From: a bacterium
Lineage (GTDB): Bacteria; Verrucomicrobiota; Verrucomicrobiia; Opitutales; UBA953
DNA: 6,610 bases
Direction: 5' to 3'
Assembly: GCA_009926645.1 (NCBI GenBank)
Contig: RFOO01000059.1
Coordinates: forward strand, 1 to 6,610
Shown piece after piece: positions 1 to 6,610 of the stretch. Position 1 is the first letter of the stretch. Every line of letters starts with the position of its first letter. The position numbers were made by a program, and so were the translations under genes. A model generated the notes under the pieces. It searched no databases. It was not told where the DNA came from and saw only the letters and a list, made by a program, of their open reading frames with translations.

Positions 1-43
1 AAGTACAAGCGACTCCGTAAATGCGTTCGTTGCGTTCAGTCAT
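1..43 (-). CDS. actD: Probable ACIII subunit ActD, 5' end only (partial)
   Basis: Only the first 14 codons are in the window, reading MTERNERIYGVACT; the gene runs off the left edge. ActD is a DUF3341-family membrane subunit of Alternative Complex III, with two transmembrane helices and no cofactor. Members often begin with a short polar stretch followed by a Tyr-Gly core (as in 'YGLLAEF'), which the IYGVA here resembles. The main argument is position: it follows actC on the same strand after 21 bp, and actD is the usual next gene. The ATG at 43..41 is the only plausible start; upstream in-frame codons back to the actC stop offer no ATG, GTG or TTG. No Shine-Dalgarno sequence precedes it. The identity is inferred from context plus a very short peptide, so it is only moderately secure. 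Confidence 0.6.
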   Translation of the reverse strand, partial: MTERNERIYGVACT

Positions 44-64
44 GAGCGTGCAGAGTCAAAAAGG

Positions 65-1474
65 TTAGTGGGCGTGAGGGTTGGCATGAGGCGAAACCAT
101 TTTTACTTCAGCCATGGGCAGAAGGGGCAGGAAACGCACAAACAAGAGGAAGAGAACAGAGAAGAAACCGAAGGTTCCAAAGAAGGTAAAGATATCCACA
201 ATGGTGGGACTGTAGTAACCCCAACTGGAAGGTAGGTAATCGTTAGCGAGCGAAGTCACGGTAATGACAAAACGTTCAAACCACATACCGACATTAACAA
301 AAAGACAAATAATCCAAACCAACGAATGATTTTCCCGAACTTTCTTAAACCAGAAAAGTTGTGGCGTAATCACGTTACAGGAAACCATGATCCAATAAGC
401 CCAGGCGTACTGACCGAAAGCACGGTTAATGAAGGCAAACTTTTCGTAAGGATTTCCAGAATAAGCGGCGATAAAAAATTCGGTAGCGTAAGCATAACCT
501 ACCATACTACCCGTCGCCAAAATAATCTTACACATGTTATCGATGTGGTACTGATTAATCACATCGTGCAGACGGTAAATGGCTCGCAAGGGAAGCATGA
601 GGGTTAACACCATCGCAAACCCCGAGAAGATTGCCCCAGCTACGAAATAAGGAGGGAAAATCGTCGTGTGCCAACCTGGTACGTTGGAAACAGCGAAGTC
701 AAAAGAAACGATGGTGTGGACGGAAAGAACGAGAGGAGTGGAAAGACCTGCGAGCAATAAATAAGCCATTTCAAAATTACTCCACTGACGATTGCCTCCG
801 CGCCATCCGAGAGCGAGAAGGCTATAGAAAGCTTTACGCCACCAAGTTTTTGCTCGATCGCGAATGGCACCCAAGTCAGGCACCATCCCCATATACCAGA
901 AGAGTGTAGAAACTGTGAAATAAGTGGAAACAGCAAAAACGTCCCACTCCAGTGGTGAGCGAAACTGCGGCCAAATTCCATTCTGGTTAGGCAGAGGGAA
1001 GAGCCACCAAGCAAACCAAACGCGACCGACGTGGAAAAGCGGGAAGATACCCGCACACATCACCGCAAAAATAGTCATCGCTTCCGCCGCACGATTAATT
1101 GACGTACGCCATTTTTGGCGGAGTAGACAGAGAATCGCTGAAATCAAAGTGCCCGCGTGACCGATACCGACCCAGAAAACGAAGTTCACAATCGCCCAAC
1201 CCCAGCCTACGGGAGAACGTAGCCCCCAGGTGCCTGTTCCCGTGGATACTAGGTAAAAGAGACCTACGCCCGTAAACGAGGCAACAAAGAGAGCCATCGC
1301 AAAAATAATCTTCCACCAGCGAGGCGTTGGTTGCTCGACGATTCCACAGACCTTGTCGGTCACCCAATGGAAATTTCGGTCGTTAAGAACGAGTTCCGCA
1401 CGAGGTAAATCGGCGGGCTGAACACGATTCAGCATTTCTGGTCGTTCAGAAGAATGTTGTGGGGCGTGAGCCAT
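65..1474 (-). CDS. actC: Alternative Complex III integral membrane subunit ActC (NrfD/PsrC family)
   Basis: ActC is the quinol-oxidising membrane subunit of ACIII; it lies in the cytoplasmic membrane and passes electrons to the iron-sulfur domain of ActB. The 469-residue product is full length for the family. A soluble N-terminus (about 1-54) carries the segment [17 protein letters not shown] (38-54), typical of ActC just before the first helix. About ten hydrophobic helices follow, roughly at 55-78, 92-118, 131-157, 176-198, 236-260, 273-297, 315-338, 353-377, 386-409 and 424-450. Conserved-looking polar positions inside or beside helices include His105 (GIGHAG), His148 (FHVGR), Asp178, His253 and Arg401 (WFERF); in this family such residues line the quinone site and putative proton paths. 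The C-terminus is a short His-rich tail. The ATG at 1474 lies 23 bp after the actB stop and has no Shine-Dalgarno site. NrfD proteins also serve other complexes, but the neighbours settle the assignment. Confidence 0.95.
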   Translation of the reverse strand: MAHAPQHSSERPEMLNRVQPADLPRAELVLNDRNFHWVTDKVCGIVEQPTPRWWKIIFAMALFVASFTGVGLFYLVSTGTGTWGLRSPVGWGWAIVNFVFWVGIGHAGTLISAILCLLRQKWRTSINRAAEAMTIFAVMCAGIFPLFHVGRVWFAWWLFPLPNQNGIWPQFRSPLEWDVFAVSTYFTVSTLFWYMGMVPDLGAIRDRAKTWWRKAFYSLLALGWRGGNRQWSNFEMAYLLLAGLSTPLVLSVHTIVSFDFAVSNVPGWHTTIFPPYFVAGAIFSGFAMVLTLMLPLRAIYRLHDVINQYHIDNMCKIILATGSMVGYAYATEFFIAAYSGNPYEKFAFINRAFGQYAWAYWIMVSCNVITPQLFWFKKVRENHSLVWIICLFVNVGMWFERFVITVTSLANDYLPSSWGYYSPTIVDIFTFFGTFGFFSVLFLLFVRFLPLLPMAEVKMVSPHANPHAH

Positions 1475-1497
1475 GGAAAAAACGTTTAAGGAGATTA

Positions 1498-4400
1498 TTA
1501 GTGTGAGTTTTGTTCTACTTCGGTATGCCCTGGAACCTCATGGGATTTTCCATGATTTTCACGGCCAGCCATTTCCTTGCGGGAAAGAGGTACGCGATTA
1601 GCACCGGGCATACGGATATTCAAATTACGCAACTTCGCTTGATAAGTCGTGCGCGGACGGGTGTTAAGATAGGTCAGAACACCATAAGTGCGGGACGAGG
1701 CTTTAGCCTTGGCCACCCGCGAACGTGGATCAGTGATATCACCAAACTCAATTGCTTCCGCTGGACAAGCTTGCTGACAGGCCACCTTAATGGTGCCGTC
1801 GGTGACACGGATACCAGCCGAATCCTTGGCGTTAACCTTGGCTTGAATCTTCGCCTCCTGGATTCGTTGAACGCAGTAAGTGCACTTCTCCATAACCCCG
1901 CGCATACGAATGGATACATCGGGATTCTTCTGCATCTGTGGTAAATCCGCTGGATCCTTAGGGAGCTTAGCGGGTCCAAGAGGACCTTCATAATAGTGCC
2001 CAGCTTCGCGCTTATTGTAATCAAGGAAATTAAAGCGTCGAACCTTGTAAGGACAATTATTCGCGCAATAGCGCGTACCAATACAACGGTTGTAGGCCAT
2101 GGTGTTGAGACCTTGATCGTCGTGAACGGTGGCATTCGCTGGGCAAACAGTCTCGCAAGGCGCAGTTTCACAATGCTGACAGGCAATACCCATGAAGGTA
2201 ACTTGAGGATCTTCGGGAATCGCCGTACTAACTTGGTCACGGCCATCAAAGAAATAACGGTCGAGACGAATCCAGTGCATACTACGTCCCTTCAAGACCT
2301 GGTCGCGACCCACTACGGGAATATTATTTTCCGCCTGACAAGCCGTGACGCAGGCATTGCAACCCGTGCAGGTGTTCAAATCAATCGACATCCCCCACTG
2401 TTGCAGTTGAGGGAATTCAGCTTCGTGACCACGCCACACAGCAACGTTGGGAGCAACGGTATGGTCAGGGTGTTCGTAGGCCGAATTACCCCGTGGAGTT
2501 GTGATAGCCTTTTCCGCTGGAGAAAGATTCTCGTCTTTGCCGTAAACCGCGGGCGCGTGTCCATCGATTCCTAATTTGGCAAAGTTTTGATTGTGCCGCA
2601 TATCCTCGGCATTTCCTTCCCGTACAATATCACGGCCTTCAACCGACCAGTGATCTTGCAAATTACAGACTGGAGCCGTTTCTCCCGTAAGTTCTAAACG
2701 CACACCCGAACGAAACGCGAGTGAGTCCGAAGAAACAAAAGGATAAACATTAAATCCATTACCTACGACTTTGCCATGCAGTCTTTCAGCAACGCGGGTA
2801 GCGACGCGACCAGCAACTGAACGTCCAAAGCCAAGTTGCAAACCGAGGGTAAAGTCGGCCAAGCCTGGCATAATAAAGAGAGGACCCTGAATGATTACGC
2901 CATCGAGGGTGAGTTTAGCAATGCGAGCAATCAATCGTCCATCGACCATCTCATTAATTTTACCATTCAAAGCACCCAAACGAGTGATGACTCCTTGACG
3001 AGGCTCGATGTCTAACTTGGCCGCCAACTTAGGGCTGATTAAAATGACATTTTCCCAAGCCGTTTTAGACATAGGATCAGGGGCTTCTGCAAGCCATCCA
3101 TTATTCGCATACATTCCATCTCCCGTGTGAACACTTGGTAAAATACGAACCTCCAAGGCATCAAAGGAAAGTTGCGGAGATGGGAAAGGTTTTAAGCCAT
3201 CGAGATTAACCAATGGATTGATGATACTGTATCCACTCTTATCTAAAACACCTTCGGCTAACCAGGCGGCAAAAGCGGAATCAGATTTATCCTGGCTAAT
3301 CTCTTGGAAAGTCTCGCGAACCAAACCATGAGCATCCTTGGTTGAACCAGCAAAAGGAGCCAAGACATCAAGGTCTGAAAACGAAGGGAACAAAGGCTCA
3401 ATCATTGGTTGAACGGGAACATAAGTACCGTCCACAGTGCGACCATCCGACCAGCTTTCTAAATAATGTGAGGCAGCGAGCACAATCCCACCGACTGATT
3501 TTACCAAAGCAGAGGTTTCGTCAAAAGCAGCGCCATGATAACCTAAACGTACAACTTTTTTGGCGGCTTTGACTAACTTAGCAAAAGGAACATTCGCCGG
3601 AGCGTCGTAAGCAGGATTGCCACCAAGAATTACCAGAGTGCTAGGCACATTGCTGACGAGATCGGAAAGCTGATGCTTCGAAACTGCAGGAACTGTTGCG
3701 TAACGCACTGCAGCACCGAGTGCAGCATTGGCTAAGAATACAGCACGATGAGCATCGGCCGAAAGGTGTGCACCGGCGACAATGAGAGATTTATCCTTCG
3801 CCTTAACTAAGTCGGTAACGCACTCTTTGATCCAATTTTGGTCAACATTGACTCCAGAAACTTTGGAGAGAAGCAAAGTTGCCTCATCGTTATTACCCGT
3901 CTGGGCTAAGACCTCCGCCGCAAATAAAGCAGCGAGAGCAGAAATGTGAGATGTCGAAGCACGTAAACGGTGATCAGCCGCTGCTCCCGTGAGAGTGAAA
4001 GTCGACTCAACCACGTAGAGACGTGTCATTTGTTCAGCCTCATCAGCATTGTCTGCACGACGACCTGAAGCGTAGGCACGAGTTGCCTCAACGGAGGCAT
4101 CACCTGAACCTAAAAAGTCAGCATCTAAGCTAAGGATGCGTCGCGCTTTTGCATAATCAGGCAGAGGGCGAGCCCCCAAGGCCAATTCTGCACCGTTTTG
4201 TGAAACGGGAGTATATTCGACAAATCGCGACTGTGGCAGGGCTGATTGAATCAGCTGCACCAAACGTGCTCGCGTGGGAGAGGTGGATGGACGAGCAACA
4301 AAAACCAATCCTTCACCGCTATTGGATTTTGCCTCACTGGCTAATTGAACAAGAGCCTCGCGAGCCGCTGTCATCGAAAGAGTTGCACCGTTAGCGCCTA

Positions 4401-4875
4401 CTGAAAATTGCGCACGTTCTGGATCATACAAATCGAGCACACTGGCTTGGGCAAACTTAGAAGAACCCGAACCATTGGGAGCATGACTGGTATTACCTTC
4501 AACTTTGGTTGGACGGTGTTGATGCGTCTCAACAATCAGTGGCTGATTGGCCCACTCCCCCGGAAAAGAACTCGCGTAATAAGTGGCTACGCCAGGAATG
4601 GTATTTTCGGGCTGCTTGCTGTAGGGCAATGTGTGATTACGAGGCTCTCGGCATCCGGCTAATCCTAATCCCGCTAAACCAAAAGAAGCCCCCATGAGCA
4701 TTAAAAACTCACGGCGTTCAACGGTATTAATCGTGGAAGCTCCATCCAAGAACTCACGCTCAGCACGGGTGCGGAATTCCGGACTCTTGTTACGTTCATC
4801 AAGACTTCTCCAGTAGGAAGGACCAGTAGGTTCTCCTTCTTCCAAAGTGGGATGATTAAAAATTTTCTTACTCAT
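1498..4875 (-). CDS. actB: Alternative Complex III fused molybdopterin-like/iron-sulfur subunit ActB (Tat-exported)
   Basis: ActB is the large periplasmic electron-transfer subunit of ACIII. Residues about 18-60 form the extended Tat leader known from this family ([15 protein letters not shown], then EREFLDGAS), followed by the twin-arginine motif ERREFLM with Arg54-Arg55, a hydrophobic stretch and a lipobox-like LAGC ending at Cys75. Residues about 85-790 are the B1 domain, related to molybdopterin oxidoreductases (RPTKVEGN at 121-128 and [14 protein letters not shown] at 141-154); the family member in ACIII binds no molybdenum. From about 825 on is the B2 domain with four ferredoxin motifs: Cys836/839/842/846, Cys899/902/907/911, Cys931/937/941 with Thr934 in the fourth place, and Cys998/1001 with Cys1033/1037. 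Fifteen ligands fit three [4Fe-4S] and one [3Fe-4S] cluster. The length (1125 residues) is normal for the fused form and the frame is intact throughout. It lies 15 bp after actA. Confidence 0.97.
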   Translation of the reverse strand: MSKKIFNHPTLEEGEPTGPSYWRSLDERNKSPEFRTRAEREFLDGASTINTVERREFLMLMGASFGLAGLGLAGCREPRNHTLPYSKQPENTIPGVATYYASSFPGEWANQPLIVETHQHRPTKVEGNTSHAPNGSGSSKFAQASVLDLYDPERAQFSVGANGATLSMTAAREALVQLASEAKSNSGEGLVFVARPSTSPTRARLVQLIQSALPQSRFVEYTPVSQNGAELALGARPLPDYAKARRILSLDADFLGSGDASVEATRAYASGRRADNADEAEQMTRLYVVESTFTLTGAAADHRLRASTSHISALAALFAAEVLAQTGNNDEATLLLSKVSGVNVDQNWIKECVTDLVKAKDKSLIVAGAHLSADAHRAVFLANAALGAAVRYATVPAVSKHQLSDLVSNVPSTLVILGGNPAYDAPANVPFAKLVKAAKKVVRLGYHGAAFDETSALVKSVGGIVLAASHYLESWSDGRTVDGTYVPVQPMIEPLFPSFSDLDVLAPFAGSTKDAHGLVRETFQEISQDKSDSAFAAWLAEGVLDKSGYSIINPLVNLDGLKPFPSPQLSFDALEVRILPSVHTGDGMYANNGWLAEAPDPMSKTAWENVILISPKLAAKLDIEPRQGVITRLGALNGKINEMVDGRLIARIAKLTLDGVIIQGPLFIMPGLADFTLGLQLGFGRSVAGRVATRVAERLHGKVVGNGFNVYPFVSSDSLAFRSGVRLELTGETAPVCNLQDHWSVEGRDIVREGNAEDMRHNQNFAKLGIDGHAPAVYGKDENLSPAEKAITTPRGNSAYEHPDHTVAPNVAVWRGHEAEFPQLQQWGMSIDLNTCTGCNACVTACQAENNIPVVGRDQVLKGRSMHWIRLDRYFFDGRDQVSTAIPEDPQVTFMGIACQHCETAPCETVCPANATVHDDQGLNTMAYNRCIGTRYCANNCPYKVRRFNFLDYNKREAGHYYEGPLGPAKLPKDPADLPQMQKNPDVSIRMRGVMEKCTYCVQRIQEAKIQAKVNAKDSAGIRVTDGTIKVACQQACPAEAIEFGDITDPRSRVAKAKASSRTYGVLTYLNTRPRTTYQAKLRNLNIRMPGANRVPLSRKEMAGRENHGKSHEVPGHTEVEQNSH

Positions 4876-4890
4876 TGAGATAAATGAAGC

Positions 4891-5592
4891 TTAACGGTGA
4901 CAGCCTGAGCAGCTTTGTGGTGGGTTAACTTTCCAATCGTGCACGAACTTCGCGCCTTGCGCAGCTTGTGCTGCAGGAGATTCAGCCTGCCATGCTAGAT
5001 CTGTAACCTTGTCCAAGGGACGAAGGGCCTTCTCGGGATTACGGTGACAATCGAGACAGAAGGACATGTTTAAAGATTTTTGCTGTCCAATAACCGCTTG
5101 TTGATCAACACGTCCGTGACACTCCACGCAACTAACACCACGATTAATATGCACGGCGTGGTTGAAATAAACATAATCGGGAACTTTGTGAACCTTGACC
5201 CAGCGAACAGGCTCACCTGTCTCAATACTGTGGCGAATTAAAGCCAGTGCAGGGCTATCGGGCTTTACTTGGCTATGGCAATTCCAGCAGGTGTTTGTAC
5301 TGGGCACGTTAGAGTGACCCGAGCGATCGACAAAATTATGGCAGTAACGACAATCCAAACCCAAAACGGAATCTGGACCAGCGTGGAACGAGTGATCAAA
5401 GGCAACTGGTTGATCTGGTGTATATCCAACGTTTAAATACTTATTAGTCGCGTAGTGATTAATGGCAGCGATAACCAGTAAGACGGTCACCGTAAGACAA
5501 ACGAGCACCTGAAAGGGCACCGTGTTGGCTGAACGACGGAAAAAATTGCCGCGCGGTGCAGGTCCTTTTAAAAATTCAATGAGTTTACGCAT
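4891..5592 (-). CDS. actA: Alternative Complex III pentaheme cytochrome c subunit ActA
   Basis: ActA is the multiheme subunit of ACIII that takes electrons from ActB and hands them towards the soluble acceptor or the oxidase. The 233-residue product has exactly five CxxCH heme c attachment sites: CRYCH (81-85), CWNCH (102-106), CVECH (155-159), CLDCH (179-183) and CSGCH (228-232). Extra histidines such as His67/His70 (FDHSFH), His93 and His145/His148 (FNHAVH) are candidate distal ligands. The N-terminus is basic (MRKLIEFLK, then FFRR), followed by one hydrophobic helix at about 27-44 with no clear cleavage site. It therefore probably stays as a membrane anchor with the heme domain in the periplasm. 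The protein ends directly after the last heme site (CHR). It follows the small gene at 5614..5808 after 21 bp and precedes actB by 15 bp, so one transcript is likely. NrfH/NapC-type cytochromes are an alternative class, but heme number and neighbours support ActA. Confidence 0.95.
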   Translation of the reverse strand: MRKLIEFLKGPAPRGNFFRRSANTVPFQVLVCLTVTVLLVIAAINHYATNKYLNVGYTPDQPVAFDHSFHAGPDSVLGLDCRYCHNFVDRSGHSNVPSTNTCWNCHSQVKPDSPALALIRHSIETGEPVRWVKVHKVPDYVYFNHAVHINRGVSCVECHGRVDQQAVIGQQKSLNMSFCLDCHRNPEKALRPLDKVTDLAWQAESPAAQAAQGAKFVHDWKVNPPQSCSGCHR

Positions 5593-5613
5593 CAGATTTT
5601 CGAGCGAGATAAA

Positions 5614-5808
5614 TTATTGCTTGGAGTTGCGAGGAATAGCCCGCTTTTCGGGCTGAGCTGAGAATGTTTCAGATTCAGATGAAATCGAAGAAGTGGATGT
5701 TGGCATTAGAGATGGAGCTTTGGACAAAAAACCGAGAGTCAAAACCGATGCCACGGCTGCGCCAGCTTGGGCTAAAAACTTCTCTCGAGAGGTGGGTTGC
5801 TCGCTCAT
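5614..5808 (-). CDS. Small hypothetical protein with Tat-like or single-helix N-terminus, head of the act operon
   Basis: I do not recognise this 64-residue product. The N-terminus (MSEQPTSREKFLAQAG) looks like a twin-arginine leader in which the second arginine is missing (Ser7-Arg8-Glu9-Lys10-Phe11-Leu12). It leads into a hydrophobic stretch at about 11-29, long enough for one membrane helix or a signal peptide. The remaining 35 residues are Ser/Thr-rich in the middle (SLMPTSTSSISSESETFSAQ) and basic at the end, with no cysteine and no cofactor motif. The ATG at 5808 is supported by an in-frame stop three codons upstream and a weak AGGG about 9 nt before it. The next gene, actA, starts 21 bp after its stop, the same spacing seen between the act genes, so it is probably the first gene of the operon. 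It could be a small accessory subunit, an assembly helper, or a remnant of a larger Tat substrate. That it is a real gene is likely but not certain. Confidence 0.6.
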   Translation of the reverse strand: MSEQPTSREKFLAQAGAAVASVLTLGFLSKAPSLMPTSTSSISSESETFSAQPEKRAIPRNSKQ

Positions 5809-5821
5809 AAGAATTTACCCT

Positions 5822-5847
5822 AAAGAGGCACGAAAACACGCCCCCCT
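5822..5847 (-). promoter_or_regulatory. Possible RNA leader hairpin before the small gene
   Basis: On the transcribed (minus) strand the sequence reads AGGGGGGCGUG, UUUU, CGUGCCUCUUU. This can fold into about 11 pairs around a UUUU loop, five of them G-U wobbles. The 5' arm contains a run of six G. The hairpin ends immediately before the weak AGGG ribosome-binding candidate (5821..5818), so it could affect access to it. It is not followed by a U-run and so does not look like a terminator. The pairing is visible; a regulatory role is inferred. Confidence 0.3.
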
Positions 5848-5882
5848 TCGCAACCCAAATTTAGCCCATTTTTAAGTACTTT

Positions 5883-5911
5883 TTTATACCAACCTGTGCC
5901 TAAATTAAGAA
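5883..5911 (-). promoter_or_regulatory. Candidate sigma70-type promoter for the small gene and act operon
   Basis: On the minus strand a TATAAA (5888..5883) lies 17 bp downstream of TTCTTA (5911..5906). The -10 element is good, while the -35 matches TTGACA at only three of six positions. It would give a leader of roughly 70 nt before the ATG at 5808, containing the hairpin at 5822..5847. In such AT-rich DNA chance matches are common, so this is only the best visible candidate. Confidence 0.3.
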
Positions 5912-5974
5912 TAACTGGTTAATAGAATTAAAAATAAGTTCTTAAATTACTGATAAGCATTAACTTACAAAAAT

Positions 5975-5991
5975 AAACAATACGATTGTTT
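5975..5991. repeat. AT-rich inverted repeat with adjacent T-run
   Basis: AAACAAT and ATTGTTT form a perfect 7-bp inverted repeat around a 3-base centre (ACG on the plus strand). On the minus strand it is followed by ATTTTTG, so it could act as a weak intrinsic terminator behind tpiA. Its position upstream of the candidate act promoter also permits a repressor or activator site. It could equally be a chance palindrome in AT-rich sequence. Confidence 0.3.
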
Positions 5992-6046
5992 GTAAAAAAA
6001 CTAACAAAATGACTCTAAATGGTTTTGTGAACTATTAGTTAAATGC

Positions 6047-6073
6047 GTGATTAGCCCTTGTGGGCCTAATCAC
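6047..6073 (-). terminator. Hairpin downstream of tpiA, possible terminator
   Basis: On the minus strand GTGATTAGGCCC, loop ACAA, GGGCTAATCAC form an 11-bp stem with one bulged G, starting 24 nt after the tpiA stop. It is the strongest hairpin in the gap and well placed to end tpiA transcripts. The sequence after it (GCATTTAAC) lacks a proper T-run, so termination may be inefficient, factor-dependent, or completed at the second palindrome at 5975..5991; the hairpin may mainly protect the mRNA 3' end. Confidence 0.45.
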
Positions 6074-6097
6074 AGACTAAACTCCTTAAAAACCCGA

Positions 6098-6610
6098 TTA
6101 GTCGCGAAGAGATTTGGCAGCAATTTGAACTAACTCGACAAAGCTTTTGGCTTCCAAAGAGGCACCGCCAATGAGGCCTCCATCAATATCCTGTTCCGCA
6201 AGAAGAGCATCGGCGTTATCGGGCTTCATTGATCCTCCGTAGAGAATAAGGATACGCGATGCAGACTCTGCCCCAAACTGTTGTGCTAGAAGCTTACGGA
6301 TAAAGGCGTGAACCTCTTGTGCCATGGCAGGGGTAGCAGTTTTGCCTGTGCCAATTGCCCATACAGGTTCGTAAGCAACAACAAGGTTTTCTGCTTTAGC
6401 AGCGGGAACTCCAGCAAGTCCTAATTCAATCTGACGACGTACGACCTCCATCGTTTGATTAGCCTCACGCTCGGAAAGCAACTCGCCAACACAAAGTATT
6501 GGTTTCAGTGATGCAGATAATGCAGCCAAAACTTTGCGATTAATAAAAGCATCATTCTCTCCAAAAATGCTACGGCGTTCGCTATGGCCTAAAATCACGT
6601 GGGTTACGTA
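6098..6610 (-). CDS. tpiA: Triosephosphate isomerase, C-terminal part (5' end outside window)
   Basis: TIM interconverts dihydroxyacetone phosphate and glyceraldehyde 3-phosphate in glycolysis and gluconeogenesis, in the cytoplasm. The 170 visible residues begin in the signature [18 protein letters not shown], whose His9 (window numbering) is the electrophilic histidine of the family. The catalytic glutamate is Glu81 in [11 protein letters not shown], which also contains the flexible loop 6. The phosphate-binding YGGS (124-127) and GLIGGAS (145-151) follow. The N-terminal roughly 80 residues, including the active-site lysine, lie beyond 6610, and the reading frame is open to the edge. The GTG at 6598 is not a start: it codes for valine inside the conserved motif. 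The stop is followed by a hairpin and a gap of 289 bp, so it is probably not part of the act operon although it is codirectional. Confidence 0.97.
   Translation of the reverse strand, partial: YVTHVILGHSERRSIFGENDAFINRKVLAALSASLKPILCVGELLSEREANQTMEVVRRQIELGLAGVPAAKAENLVVAYEPVWAIGTGKTATPAMAQEVHAFIRKLLAQQFGAESASRILILYGGSMKPDNADALLAEQDIDGGLIGGASLEAKSFVELVQIAAKSLRD

Larger units (their letters stand above)
5809..6097. other. AT-rich intergenic region between tpiA and the act cluster
   Basis: This gap of 289 bp holds no open reading frame I would accept. From 5881 to 6040 only about 37 of 160 bases are G or C (about 23%), far below the flanking genes. Reading on the minus strand it contains, in order, a hairpin just after tpiA, a small AT-rich palindrome followed by a T-run, a possible promoter, and a G-rich leader hairpin before the small gene. 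The layout suggests that tpiA ends here and the act cluster is transcribed separately. Confidence 0.7.

Noticed and set aside
326..1160. Plus-strand frames at 326..607, 631..909 and 924..1160, and a minus frame at 640..1056
   Set aside because: All are shadows of actC, whose frame encodes a complete ten-helix protein; the shadow products have no coherent features.
1488..1493. AAGGAG on the plus strand, looking like a good Shine-Dalgarno site
   Set aside because: It lies on the wrong strand for actC and leads only to a GTG followed at once by a stop, or to an ATG at 1510 of a shadow frame that is too far away.
1674..2249. Minus-strand 191-codon frame inside actB in another frame
   Set aside because: It is fully nested in the cysteine-motif region of ActB, rich in Arg/Pro/Leu without a domain, and incompatible with the strongly conserved ActB frame.
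1996..2574. Long plus-strand open frame (192 codons) opposite actB, with another at 1510..1944
   Set aside because: Both lie antisense to the conserved iron-sulfur domain and C-terminus of ActB, show no recognisable domain and have no suitable start context. They are by-products of the codon usage of actB.
1498..5592. Reading the cluster as an Nrf nitrite reductase, polysulfide reductase or active molybdoenzyme
   Set aside because: ActB is a fused protein with the ACIII-type extended Tat leader, the cytochrome has five hemes and ends as ActA does, and no catalytic nitrite reductase (NrfA) or separate molybdenum subunit is present.
5809..6097. Possible small RNA, tRNA, riboswitch or mobile-element remnant in the gap
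   Set aside because: There is no cloverleaf, no recognisable riboswitch core, no terminal inverted repeats with target duplication and no transposase fragment; only short hairpins in AT-rich sequence are visible.
6596..6598. GTG as a start codon for a shortened triosephosphate isomerase
   Set aside because: The frame stays open to the window edge and encodes YVTH directly before VILGHSERR, part of the conserved TIM motif; a start here would remove the active-site lysine and several strands.

Overview
The window carries one tightly packed minus-strand gene cluster, plus the 3' end of an unrelated housekeeping gene. Read in the direction of transcription (right to left), it holds the C-terminal two thirds of triosephosphate isomerase (tpiA), an AT-rich gap of 289 bp, a 64-codon gene of unknown function, actA (pentaheme cytochrome c), actB (fused molybdopterin-oxidoreductase-like and iron-sulfur protein), actC (NrfD/PsrC-family integral membrane subunit), and the first 14 codons of a gene that is probably actD. 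actA-actB-actC-actD is the canonical gene order of Alternative Complex III (ACIII), the quinol:cytochrome c / high-potential acceptor oxidoreductase that replaces cytochrome bc1 in many bacteria. actE and actF would be expected beyond position 1.

The complex can be followed from the sequence. ActC has the quinol-facing multi-helix fold. ActB carries 15 cysteines in four ferredoxin-type motifs, fitting three [4Fe-4S] and one [3Fe-4S] cluster, and has a Tat signal followed by a lipobox-like cysteine. ActA brings five c-type hemes on a membrane-anchored periplasmic domain. Electrons would pass from quinol at ActC, through ActB clusters and ActA hemes, to a soluble cytochrome or a terminal oxidase.

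The organism is a Gram-negative aerobic or microaerobic bacterium with a respiratory chain based on ACIII. The extended Tat leader of ActB, the style of the TIM C-terminus, the moderate GC content and the lack of Shine-Dalgarno sites fit Verrucomicrobiota or a relative, possibly an Opitutae-like lineage. That is an impression from protein style, not a proof.

The gap 5809..6097 is strikingly AT-rich (about 23% G+C over 5881..6040). It probably holds the tpiA terminator and the act promoter and leader. I found no mobile element, CRISPR array, tRNA or rRNA. The plus strand appears to have no real genes. The core is a known system. The least explained elements are the 64-codon gene at the head of the operon, the leader hairpin in front of it, and the repeated CU-rich sequence at gene junctions in place of ribosome binding sites.
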